A stretch of 64,000 nucleotides of DNA from Hoylesella marshii DSM 16973 = JCM 13450. Its GTDB lineage: Bacteria > Bacteroidota > Bacteroidia > Bacteroidales > Bacteroidaceae. Made by a program: the position numbers and the translations under genes. Under the pieces are notes generated by a model that did no database searches, had not been told where the DNA came from, and saw only the letters and a program-made list of their open reading frames with translations. The stretch spans positions 1,986,107-2,050,106 of the forward strand of contig NZ_GL397214.1 of the NCBI RefSeq assembly GCF_000146675.1, written 5' to 3'. Positions 34,817 through 43,073 of this stretch are shown one piece after another. Position 1 is the first letter of the stretch. Each line of letters starts with the position of its first letter.

Positions 34817-36358
34817 ATGATGGCACAAGAAGACGTTTTCAAGAAGATAGTTTCCCACTGTAAAGAATATGGTTTCGTATTCCCCGGCAGTGACATCTAC
34901 GACGGACTCGGCGCAGTGTACGACTACGGACAGAACGGCGTGGAGCTGAAGAATAACATCAAGGAATACTGGTGGAAGAGCATGGTATTGCTGCATGAAA
35001 ACATCGTGGGCATTGATTCTGCTATCTTCATGCACCCTACGGTATGGAAGGCGAGCGGACATGTGGATGCATTCAACGACCCACTTATCGACAATCGGGA
35101 CTCGAAGAAACGCTATCGTGCCGACGTGCTCATCGAAGATCAGATTGCCAAATACGAGGAGAAGATAGACAAAGAAGTAGCTAAGGCGGCGAAGAAGTTT
35201 GGCGACAGCTTCGATGAAGCGAAGTTTCGCACCACCAATCCGCGTGTGTTGGAGCATCAAAAGAAGCGCGATGCCCTGCACGAACGGTATGCGCAAGCCA
35301 TGCAAGGCCCGGACTTGGAGGCGTTGAAGCAAATTATCATAGACGAAGAGATAACAGATCCCATCAGTGGAACAAAGAATTGGACAGACGTTCGGCAGTT
35401 TAACCTGATGTTCTCGACCGAGATGGGGTCGCTCTCGGATGCCACCAACAAAATTTATCTGCGACCGGAGACGGCACAGGGCATCTTCGTTAACTACCTC
35501 AATGTGCAGAAAACGGGGCGCATGAAAGTGCCTTTCGGCATCGCACAGATAGGCAAGGCCTTCCGTAATGAGATTGTGGCACGGCAGTTTATCTTCCGTA
35601 TGCGCGAATTTGAGCAGATGGAAATGCAGTTCTTCGTTAAGCCCGGAACAGAGCTGGAATGGTTTGAGACGTGGAAGAAGACACGCATGAAATGGCATCA
35701 GACATTGGGATTCGGTGCCGAGAACTATCGTTTCCACGACCACGAGAAGCTGGCACACTATGCCAATGCAGCCTCCGACATAGAATTCCGCATGCCATTT
35801 GGTTTCAAGGAAGTAGAAGGCATTCACTCGCGCACCAACTTCGACCTGTCGCAACACGAGAAGTTCAGCGGTAAGAATATCAAATACTTCGACCCGCAGA
35901 CCAACGAAAGTTACACACCTTACGTCATTGAAACGAGTATCGGCGTAGACCGTATGTTCCTCTCCGTGATGTGTCACGCCTATGAAGAAGAGCAGTTGCA
36001 GAGCGGAGACACGCGTACCGTGCTGAAACTGCCCGCCCCGCTCGCACCTGTAAAGCTGGCTGTAATGCCGCTTGTCAAAAAAGACGGCTTGCCGGAAAAG
36101 GCACGCGAGATTGTAGATGCACTGCGATTTAAGTTCAATACCCACTATGATGAGAAAGACGCCATCGGCAAACGCTATCGCAGACAAGATGCTATTGGCA
36201 CGCCCTACTGTGTGACCATAGACCACAATACGCTGCAAGACAATTGTGTCACCCTGCGTTTCCGAGATACGATGGAGCAGGAACGCGTCGGTATCGACCG
36301 CTTGGAAAGCATCATCGAAGATAAAGTAAGTATCACTTCCCTACTAAAGAGATTATAA
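34817..36358 (+). CDS. glyS: Glycyl-tRNA synthetase (single-chain type)
   Basis: 513 residues from ATG 34817; a second ATG follows at 34820. A TATCTTTG -7 box at 34781-34788 rules out the longer frame from 34601. Class II core: motif 1 region near GYGFVFPGSDIYDGLGAVYDYG, motif 2 FRNEIVARQFIFRMREFEQMEM, motif 3 YVIETSIGVDRMFL, and the anticodon-binding domain at the C-terminus (LAVMPLVKKDGL onward). This is the alpha2-type enzyme, unlike the alpha2beta2 type of many Gram-negatives. It charges tRNA-Gly. The FKBP lipoprotein gene starts 3 bp after its stop, so the two are probably co-transcribed. Confidence 0.93.
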   Translation: MMAQEDVFKKIVSHCKEYGFVFPGSDIYDGLGAVYDYGQNGVELKNNIKEYWWKSMVLLHENIVGIDSAIFMHPTVWKASGHVDAFNDPLIDNRDSKKRYRADVLIEDQIAKYEEKIDKEVAKAAKKFGDSFDEAKFRTTNPRVLEHQKKRDALHERYAQAMQGPDLEALKQIIIDEEITDPISGTKNWTDVRQFNLMFSTEMGSLSDATNKIYLRPETAQGIFVNYLNVQKTGRMKVPFGIAQIGKAFRNEIVARQFIFRMREFEQMEMQFFVKPGTELEWFETWKKTRMKWHQTLGFGAENYRFHDHEKLAHYANAASDIEFRMPFGFKEVEGIHSRTNFDLSQHEKFSGKNIKYFDPQTNESYTPYVIETSIGVDRMFLSVMCHAYEEEQLQSGDTRTVLKLPAPLAPVKLAVMPLVKKDGLPEKAREIVDALRFKFNTHYDEKDAIGKRYRRQDAIGTPYCVTIDHNTLQDNCVTLRFRDTMEQERVGIDRLESIIEDKVSITSLLKRL

Positions 36359-36361
36359 GAA

Positions 36362-37009
36362 ATGAAACATACGAAACCGTTAGCATGGCTCGCAGCCATC
36401 ATCCTGTCGGGGGGCATGCTCCTCGGATGCAGTGAAAGCGAGGGCGGTACAGAGGAATATCCCAATTGGAAAGCCACCAACGACACTTATTTTAACAACC
36501 TCTATCAGACCGCTACGAAGCAAATCGCTTCAGGAAGCACGCAATGGAAGATTATTGCGAACTGGTCGTACAATGCCGATGCAGCCAAAACACCCGACAC
36601 GCACATCGTGGTGGAGGTGTTGAAGCAGGGCACGGGCAGCGGTTGTCCGTTCTATTCAGACTCCGTCCGCGTGCATTACCAAGGCCGCTTACTGCCTTCC
36701 GTATCGTATCCTGCAGGCCGTATCTTCGAACAAACATGGACGGGCGCCTATGATACGGCTACCAATGCTCCCAAAAACTTCTTGGTCAGTCGATTGGTAG
36801 ACGGCTTTGCCACCGCCTTGCAACACATGCACATCGGCGACCGATGGCGCGTTTATATCCCCTATCAGTTAGGTTATGGTTCTAAAAATACCTCTAACGG
36901 ACTTCCCGCCTGTTCCACTCTTATCTTCGATATTACGCTGTCGGCCTATGCAAGGCCAGGTGTAGCCCTCCCCACACGTGCACAGAGGTTTGTTTGGATA
37001 GAAGAATGA
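36362..37009 (+). CDS. FKBP-type peptidyl-prolyl isomerase lipoprotein
   Basis: 215 residues. Lipobox LLGC at about residues 20-23. Residues about 78-200 form an FKBP-like domain, with SDSVRVHYQGRLLP, a loop with GRIFEQTW, LVDGFATALQHMHIGDRWRVYIPYQLGYG and a final STLIFDITLSAY strand. Expected to catalyse proline isomerisation or act as a chaperone on the periplasmic side. It directly follows glyS and ends before a terminator at 37030. Confidence 0.85.
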   Translation: MKHTKPLAWLAAIILSGGMLLGCSESEGGTEEYPNWKATNDTYFNNLYQTATKQIASGSTQWKIIANWSYNADAAKTPDTHIVVEVLKQGTGSGCPFYSDSVRVHYQGRLLPSVSYPAGRIFEQTWTGAYDTATNAPKNFLVSRLVDGFATALQHMHIGDRWRVYIPYQLGYGSKNTSNGLPACSTLIFDITLSAYARPGVALPTRAQRFVWIEE

Positions 37010-37029
37010 ACGAAGCAGTAGAACTATGC

Positions 37030-37078
37030 AAGACCGCCGGAACAAGGTTTAAAGCCTCGCTTCGGCGGTCTTCTTTTA
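37030..37078 (+). terminator. Terminator after the FKBP gene
   Basis: AAGACCGCCG and CGGCGGTCTT form a 10-bp stem with a roughly 23-nt loop, followed by CTTTTA. Confidence 0.75.
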
Positions 37079-37109
37079 TGGTGATGTTCGCCGGAAGCCT
37101 TTAATAGTT

Positions 37110-37243
37110 CTGTTCTACCTCCAATGGACATCCTGTTCTATCTCCAATGGGCATCCTCTCCTACCTCCAATGGGCATCCTGTCCTACCTCCAATGGACAT
37201 CCTCTCCTACCTCCAATGAAAGTCCTTCTCTATCTCCAATAGG
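37110..37243. repeat. 23-bp tandem array, CTACCTCCAATGG core, six copies
   Basis: CCAATGG (or CCAATGA, CCAATAG) begins at 37121, 37144, 37167, 37190, 37213 and 37236, a strict 23-bp period. Between cores the sequence alternates (ACATCCTGTTCTACCT, GCATCCTCTCCTACCT). The last two copies are degraded. It is non-coding and lies between convergent genes. Confidence 0.88.
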
Positions 37244-37331
37244 AGGGTAATCGTATTCCCAAATAGAAGGTGTGCCAAAAATAGTTGTATCCTCTTTTAT
37301 ATGTGGAAGATGTTTGCAGGGTAGCAATATT

Positions 37332-37653
37332 ATACGCGGGTTCGGGATAAGGCAATCGGACTGTAAGCCCCCTCGGGGCTATTGGATAAGGCTATCTGGG
37401 CTGTAAGCCCCGACGGGGCGTAAGACCTTAGGCAGGGTGTGAAGCTCGTAAGAGCTTAACCCCTGATAAGCATGTGTAGAAAGATAAACCCCGTAGGGGT
37501 GACGGAGGGGGGAGGGTTAGTGTTCTGTCACCCCTTCAGGGCTTAGACTGCGGGAATCCGCGACACAGGGGCTGCGCTATCGCTTACCCCTATCTAAGGT
37601 CTGTCGCCCCTTTGGGGCTATTGGATAAGATTCTCTTATCCCGAATTCGCGTA
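37332..37653 (+). repeat. Terminal-inverted-repeat element, full copy B (about 322 bp)
   Basis: Begins ATACGCGGGTTCGGGATAAG and ends CTTATCCCGAATTCGCGTA, with the same internal order of short hairpins (CCCCGTAGGGGT, GCCCCTTTGGGGC-type) as copy A at 28996-29343. It lies immediately downstream of the ftsW stop at 37674. Confidence 0.82.
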
Positions 37654-37673
37654 GAGTATGGAGGGGGAAGCAT

Positions 37674-38912
37674 CTATTCGGCATCGGCCATATCCTTTTT
37701 CTTGGCCGACCGACTGACACTGAGTATCACGCCGATGTAGATGCAATTGATGATGGTGGAGGTGCCGCCCTTGCTGATGAGAGGAAGCGGCTGCCCCGTG
37801 ACAGGTGCAAGCCCTACGGCCACGAGCATGTTGAACAACGCCTGACTGACAAGAAGCAAAGCGAGACCCATGACCAAGAAGGCGGGAAAGTTGTTCTCAC
37901 AGCGGTTCGCAATACGCCGGACGCGAAAAAGGAGTATGATATAAAGCATCGCAACAAAGGCTGCACCTGCGATGCCTAACTCTTCGATAATGATGGCGTA
38001 GATGAAATCGGAGAAAGCCTGCGACAGAAAATCGCGCTCTACGGAATTGCCCGGGCCTACACCTACAACGTTTGACGAGACAATGGCGATATTCGAATGA
38101 GCTATCTGTGCGTCTTTGTCGAGGTCGAAATCTTCGGGAGGCACTTCCCTTTTGTCCATAAACTTCATGATGCGCGACTTCCATGTGTCAAGACGGGTGA
38201 GGATTCCTCCGTGGGAGGATGCTTCTTGTTGCTGTTCCACTCGTTCGGTAACGTTACCTCGGGTGTTCTCTCGGTTGCGGTCGGTGCCAAGCAGCATGAT
38301 GCTTGCCACAAATAAAACCCCGAGAATCGTCACGACCCCTAATAGCTTTCCTATCTGTTTAAGAGATACGCGTCCGATAAACATCATGCACACCACGACG
38401 AATGCCAGCAGGGCTGCCGTGGAGAAGTTTTCGCGGAAGATGAGAGCGATGTAAGGTATGGAGATCCACAAGATATAACGAAATGTTTTCCGAGCAGCAC
38501 CCGTTTCGGTCTGCATAGCACCAAGAATCTGGGCAACAGTCAGGACTACTCCGCCCTTGGCAATCTCTGAGGGTTGAAACTGAATGCCCAAGATGCTAAT
38601 CCATCGCTGTGCGCCATTGGTAGACACACCGACAAGCATGGCAACAAGAAGCATAACAAGTGCAGCCGGCATGAGGAAAGGCGTAACGATCTTGAAGTAT
38701 TTGCAAGGAATATTGAGCACAAGCACCATCATGAAAAGGCCGACGGAGAGCAGTCCCACGTGTTTCAACACGGGTGCCCAATAGCTTCCGCTCTTGTAGG
38801 TAAGTCCCGATGATGCTGAAAATACCTCTACAATACTAATCATGCAGAGGAAGAAGAACACCATCCATACCACCTTGTCGCCCTTGAATATGTTACTGAG
38901 AGTTTTGTTCAT
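37674..38912 (-). CDS. ftsW: FtsW, septal peptidoglycan glycosyltransferase (SEDS family)
   Basis: 412 residues from the ATG at 38910-38912, with about ten membrane helices. The longer in-frame extension is not conserved-looking and overlaps murD. SEDS motifs: STNGAQRWISILGIQFQPSEIAKGG, the acidic ENFSTAALL region (the family aspartate is Glu-Asn here) and SNIAIVSSNVVGVGPGNSVERDFLSQAFSDFIYAIIIEELG. C-terminal LPLISKGGTSTIINCIYIG is typical. It polymerises lipid II at the septum with FtsI. Last gene of the local dcw run; murG, murC, ftsQ, ftsA and ftsZ do not follow. Confidence 0.9.
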   Translation of the reverse strand: MNKTLSNIFKGDKVVWMVFFFLCMISIVEVFSASSGLTYKSGSYWAPVLKHVGLLSVGLFMMVLVLNIPCKYFKIVTPFLMPAALVMLLVAMLVGVSTNGAQRWISILGIQFQPSEIAKGGVVLTVAQILGAMQTETGAARKTFRYILWISIPYIALIFRENFSTAALLAFVVVCMMFIGRVSLKQIGKLLGVVTILGVLFVASIMLLGTDRNRENTRGNVTERVEQQQEASSHGGILTRLDTWKSRIMKFMDKREVPPEDFDLDKDAQIAHSNIAIVSSNVVGVGPGNSVERDFLSQAFSDFIYAIIIEELGIAGAAFVAMLYIILLFRVRRIANRCENNFPAFLVMGLALLLVSQALFNMLVAVGLAPVTGQPLPLISKGGTSTIINCIYIGVILSVSRSAKKKDMADAE

Positions 38913-38953
38913 GTCGTTTTCTTGCTCATGAGGTTGCCTGCTGTACTTCTCGT

Positions 38954-40285
38954 TTATAGTGCTCGCGCCAATGCTTTGAATTGGTTGCCGCGGTCTTCCA
39001 TGTTTTTGAACAGATCGAAGCTGGCGCAGCAAGGACTCAACAGTACGGTATCGCCGGGACGCGCCATAGCGTAGCAGGCCTCCATACACTCTTTCATGCT
39101 GTGAGTATCGCGCACGGGAATCCCTAAATGGTCGAAGTTGTCGTGCAATTTGCTGTTGTCGGCACCGAGGTAAACCAGCCCCACACACTTTTCTTTGACC
39201 AAGGCTTTAATCGGTTCGTAGTCGTTACCCTTGTCTTTGCCGCCGATGATGAGGATGGTAGGTGTGCGCATGCTGTCCAACGCGTACCAACAGGCATCTA
39301 CGTTGGTGGCTTTCGAGTCGTTGATATACTGTACACCGCCTACTTTCACCACCTTTTCCAACCGATGTTCTACGCCGGGGAAATCGCTCAGACTTTTGCG
39401 TATCACATCTTTCTTAATACCTGCAATGCTACCGGCGATGCCTGCTGCCAGCGAGTTATAGATGTTATGACGCCCCGTAAGGCTGAGTTCCTCCTGCTCC
39501 ATGTTGAAAGGCGTGGGCTCTTCAAGGGTGTAGCGTCCTTCCTCGATGTAGCCGATGGAGCCATTCTCTTTGAGTTCGGAAAACGGATACTGCATGGCTT
39601 TGATGTCGTATTTCTGTAGTTCGCGTTTGATGATGGGGTCGTCGTTCCAGAAAATAAAGCTGTCTTCCTCTGTTTGATTCTGTAAGATACGCATCTTGGC
39701 GTTCACGTAGTTCTGCATGCAATGGTCGTAACGGTCGAGATGGTCGGGAGTGATATTGAGCAGAATGGCGATGTTGGCACGGAAATCGAACATGTCGTCA
39801 AGTTGGAAAGAACTGAGTTCTATGATGTAAAAGGCATGCGGGTCTTCTGCCACCTGCAAGGCCAGACTGTTGCCGATGTTACCTGCAAGCCCGACATCAT
39901 AACCTGCTTCACGGAAGATATGATAAATCAGCGATGTCGTTGTGGTCTTTCCGTTACTGCCCGTGATACAGACCATCTTGGCATGGGTGTATCTTCCTGC
40001 AAACTCTATCTCGCTGATAATAGGAATGCTTTTATCTATAATCTTCCTCACCATGGGTGCTTCTTTGGGTATTCCGGGGCTTTTTATCACCTCGGCGCCA
40101 TTGAGAATCTTCTCTTCCGTATGCTTTCCTTCCTCCCAAGCGATGCCATGGTCGTTGAGTAATTTCTTATATTTATCCTTGATGGCCGACATATCGGATA
40201 CGAATACGTCGAATCCCTCTTTCTTGGCGAGCACTGCCGAGCCGGCACCACTTTCTCCTGCTCCTAAAACAACTATTCTTTTCAT
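38954..40285 (-). CDS. murD: UDP-N-acetylmuramoyl-L-alanine--D-glutamate ligase
   Basis: 443 residues. Mur ligase features: N-terminal Rossmann-like VLGAGESGAGSAVLAKKEG, the ATP P-loop GSNGKTTTT (about 109-117), the ELSSFQLDDM block, TPDHLDRYDH, the HRLEKV segment and the C-terminal SPCCASFDLFKNMEDRG. Adds D-glutamate to UDP-MurNAc-L-Ala in the cytoplasm. In the cluster it lies 10 bp after mraY and 41 bp before ftsW. Confidence 0.95.
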   Translation of the reverse strand: MKRIVVLGAGESGAGSAVLAKKEGFDVFVSDMSAIKDKYKKLLNDHGIAWEEGKHTEEKILNGAEVIKSPGIPKEAPMVRKIIDKSIPIISEIEFAGRYTHAKMVCITGSNGKTTTTSLIYHIFREAGYDVGLAGNIGNSLALQVAEDPHAFYIIELSSFQLDDMFDFRANIAILLNITPDHLDRYDHCMQNYVNAKMRILQNQTEEDSFIFWNDDPIIKRELQKYDIKAMQYPFSELKENGSIGYIEEGRYTLEEPTPFNMEQEELSLTGRHNIYNSLAAGIAGSIAGIKKDVIRKSLSDFPGVEHRLEKVVKVGGVQYINDSKATNVDACWYALDSMRTPTILIIGGKDKGNDYEPIKALVKEKCVGLVYLGADNSKLHDNFDHLGIPVRDTHSMKECMEACYAMARPGDTVLLSPCCASFDLFKNMEDRGNQFKALARAL

Positions 40286-40295
40286 ACTGCTGTGC

Positions 40296-41564
40296 TTATC
40301 TTATCTTAAGTGTAATGATGGTGAGTGCTGCGAGGATAATGGTGATAATCCAGAAACGAATGGTGATTTTCGACTCGTGCACGGCACCTTTCGGCTTCTT
40401 GATGAGGTATCTGCAATCGGCTTCCAGCTGGTTTTCCTGAATGCGGAAATTATCGTGAATGGGGGTACGTTTGAAGATGCGTTGCTTTACGCCCTTGTGT
40501 TTACCCAACTTGTAATACCATACCTGCATGATAACCGACAGGCTTTCTACAAAGAAGATGCCGCAAAGGATGGGCAGCATCAGTTCTTTGTGGATAATGA
40601 TAGCACAGACGGCGATGATGCCTCCGATAGTTAGCGACCCCGTGTCGCCCATAAACACCTGCGCAGGATAGGCGTTATACCACAGAAAACCGATTAATGC
40701 GCCGATAAAGGCACACATGAATACTACCAATTCCTGTGAGCCGGGAATATACATAATATTAAGGTAGGCTGCAAACTCAATATGCGAACTCACATATGCA
40801 AGTATGCCTAATACTACGCCGATGAGTGCCGAATTGCCAGCACACATGCCATCCATGCCATCGTTAAGATTGGCTCCGTTGGACACTGCGGTCACAACAA
40901 TGATGGTCATGATGACAAACAACACCCACCCTGCTGCCGTGCTGTACTTCCCAAAGATACTTGTCATGCGCGAATAATCAAGGTTATGACCTTTGACAAA
41001 AGGGATAGTCGTTTTCAACGACTTGGTAGCTTCCGTCCGGTGCTTAATCACTGTCTCATGACCTTGTCGTTGTATCGCCAGATTCTCATTCATCTTTACG
41101 TCAGGAGACGACCATAACACAAGGCCTACGATAAGTCCGATGCCTACCTGTCCGATGATTTTGTACTTTCCTTTCAGTCCCTCTTTGTTGCGACGGAATA
41201 TCTTGATATAGTCGTCCATTCCGCCTAAGAAGCCCAACCACACGGTAGTGATAATCATAAGAATGAGGTAGATGTTTCTCATACGCCCCAACAGAAGCAC
41301 GGGGATGAGAATGGCGGCAATAATAATGACACCGCCCATGGATGGTACGCCTACTTTATTGATACCGAAGGGGTCGATAGAAGCGTCTCGTTGTGTCTCT
41401 GTTATCTGCTTCTTTTTGAGGTATTTGATAAATCTCTCTCCGAACCATGCAGATATAACCAAAGACAGAATCATGGCAAGGAGTGCTCTGAAGGAAATAT
41501 ACCCCCAGATATGTGCCCCCGGTATGCCGAATTGGTCTAAAAGTCTGAACAGATAATACAGCAT
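40296..41564 (-). CDS. mraY: Phospho-N-acetylmuramoyl-pentapeptide transferase
   Basis: 422 residues with about ten membrane helices, longer than the roughly 360 of E. coli because of an extra hydrophilic region near residues 138-200 (SSPDVKMNENLAIQRQGHE onward). Key motifs: TPSMGG-type GVPSMGGVII, FLGGMDDYIKI, NGANLNDGMDGMCAG (catalytic aspartates), MGDTGSL and the HHxxE-like KRTPIHDNF. It makes lipid I by moving phospho-MurNAc-pentapeptide to undecaprenyl phosphate. Confidence 0.95.
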   Translation of the reverse strand: MLYYLFRLLDQFGIPGAHIWGYISFRALLAMILSLVISAWFGERFIKYLKKKQITETQRDASIDPFGINKVGVPSMGGVIIIAAILIPVLLLGRMRNIYLILMIITTVWLGFLGGMDDYIKIFRRNKEGLKGKYKIIGQVGIGLIVGLVLWSSPDVKMNENLAIQRQGHETVIKHRTEATKSLKTTIPFVKGHNLDYSRMTSIFGKYSTAAGWVLFVIMTIIVVTAVSNGANLNDGMDGMCAGNSALIGVVLGILAYVSSHIEFAAYLNIMYIPGSQELVVFMCAFIGALIGFLWYNAYPAQVFMGDTGSLTIGGIIAVCAIIIHKELMLPILCGIFFVESLSVIMQVWYYKLGKHKGVKQRIFKRTPIHDNFRIQENQLEADCRYLIKKPKGAVHESKITIRFWIITIILAALTIITLKIR

Positions 41565-41584
41565 GTTATCTTATTTTTAGGATA

Positions 41585-43036
41585 TTAATCATTGAAAAGG
41601 GCGCTCACGGTTTCTTTGTCGTCGAAGTGATGCTTCACGCCTTTTATTTCCTGATAGGTTTCGTGTCCCTTGCCGGCAATAAGGATAACGTCGCCTCGCT
41701 CTGCCATCATAACGGCTGTCCGAATAGCTTCCTTACGGTCGACAATGCTCAGCGTTTTCTTCCTTTGCTGCATGTTGAGGCCTGCCAGCATATCGTCGAT
41801 AATGCTTTGTGGGTCTTCGTCACGTGGATTGTCACTGGTGATAATCACTCGGTCACTCTGTTTTGCAGCTTCCTGTGCCATCAACGGACGTTTACCTTTG
41901 TCTCTGTTGCCACCGGCTCCGCAAACAGTGATAACCTTACCCTTGCCGTCCAGTACCTCATGAATGGCATTCAGCACGTTCGCAAGAGCATCGGGCGTGT
42001 GGGCATAGTCTACTACAGCCGTTACCCCTTCTTGCGAACGGATGGGTTCGAGCCTGCCGCTCACGCTCTTCAGCGTGCTCATTGCGAGGAGAATGTCTTC
42101 GGGTTGCTTGCCTAACATCATAGCGGTTCCATATACGGCCAGCAGATTGCTGACATTGAACTTTCCGATAAACTGTACGCCCACTTCTCTTCCGTCTATT
42201 TCAAGGTACATACCCTCGAAGTGGCATTCCAGTATTTTGGCTTTGAAGTCGGCCATGTTGCGGAGAGAATAGGTTTTGATGGTAGCCTTGCAATTCTGCA
42301 CCATATACATGCCGTTTTTGTCATCGGCATTCGTTATGGCAAAAGATGATTTGGGAAGGCTGTCGAAGAAGGCTTTCTTGGCATTACGGTAGTTATCGAA
42401 AGTCTTGTGATAGTCTAAGTGGTCGCGAGTGAGATTGGTAAAGATACCACCGGAGAAGTGTAATCCACTGATGCGTTTCTGTGCAATGGCATGTGAGCTA
42501 CATTCCATAAACACGTATTCGCAACCGCTTTCTGCCATGCGATGAAGCAATTGATTCAGTGCAATCGGGTCAGGCGTGGTATGGTCTGCCGGTACTGCTT
42601 CCTCTTCTATATAGTTACAAACGGTGGAGAGCAGTCCGCATTTATAACCAAATTTCCGGAACATATTATATAATAAGGTGGCTACTGTGGTCTTTCCATT
42701 CGTACCAGTCACACCGACTAACTTCAATCGCATGGACGGGTTGCCGTAAAAGATTGTGGCTACTTTGCCCGCAGCATCTTCGGTAGACGACACAACGATG
42801 TAGGTAACGCCCGCTTTTTGCTGTTCGGGTATGGTCTCACACAGAATGGCAGATGCCCCTTGTTCTATGGCTTTCGGTATGAATCGGTGCCCATCAACCT
42901 GTGTCCCTCTCATGGCAATGAAGAGATGTCCCTTGCCAATACGGCGCGAATCAATGTTCACGGCTGCAATCTCTATATCTTCCTCCCCAATAATGGTTGT
43001 AGGATGAATACCTTTGAGTAATTCCTTTAACTTCAT
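41585..43036 (-). CDS. murE: UDP-N-acetylmuramoyl-tripeptide synthetase, meso-diaminopimelate-adding
   Basis: 483 residues. P-loop [15 protein letters not shown] (about 109-123), the ATP/carbamate-lysine region [11 protein letters not shown], and the C-terminal DNPRDEDP motif, which in the family indicates meso-diaminopimelate as substrate rather than lysine. It adds the third residue to UDP-MurNAc-L-Ala-D-Glu in the cytoplasm. It lies 37 bp after ftsI and 20 bp before mraY. Confidence 0.95.
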   Translation of the reverse strand: MKLKELLKGIHPTTIIGEEDIEIAAVNIDSRRIGKGHLFIAMRGTQVDGHRFIPKAIEQGASAILCETIPEQQKAGVTYIVVSSTEDAAGKVATIFYGNPSMRLKLVGVTGTNGKTTVATLLYNMFRKFGYKCGLLSTVCNYIEEEAVPADHTTPDPIALNQLLHRMAESGCEYVFMECSSHAIAQKRISGLHFSGGIFTNLTRDHLDYHKTFDNYRNAKKAFFDSLPKSSFAITNADDKNGMYMVQNCKATIKTYSLRNMADFKAKILECHFEGMYLEIDGREVGVQFIGKFNVSNLLAVYGTAMMLGKQPEDILLAMSTLKSVSGRLEPIRSQEGVTAVVDYAHTPDALANVLNAIHEVLDGKGKVITVCGAGGNRDKGKRPLMAQEAAKQSDRVIITSDNPRDEDPQSIIDDMLAGLNMQQRKKTLSIVDRKEAIRTAVMMAERGDVILIAGKGHETYQEIKGVKHHFDDKETVSALFND

Positions 43037-43073
43037 ATATTATCTATTGTTGTTGATTGAAGGTTCTACTTTG

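Noticed and set aside
33238..34896. 552-codon antisense frame opposite the acyl-CoA synthetase (and 499 codons at 34739-36238)
   Set aside because: Long antisense frames opposite well-supported ligase and tRNA synthetase genes; no domains, and they run through a terminator and a promoter.
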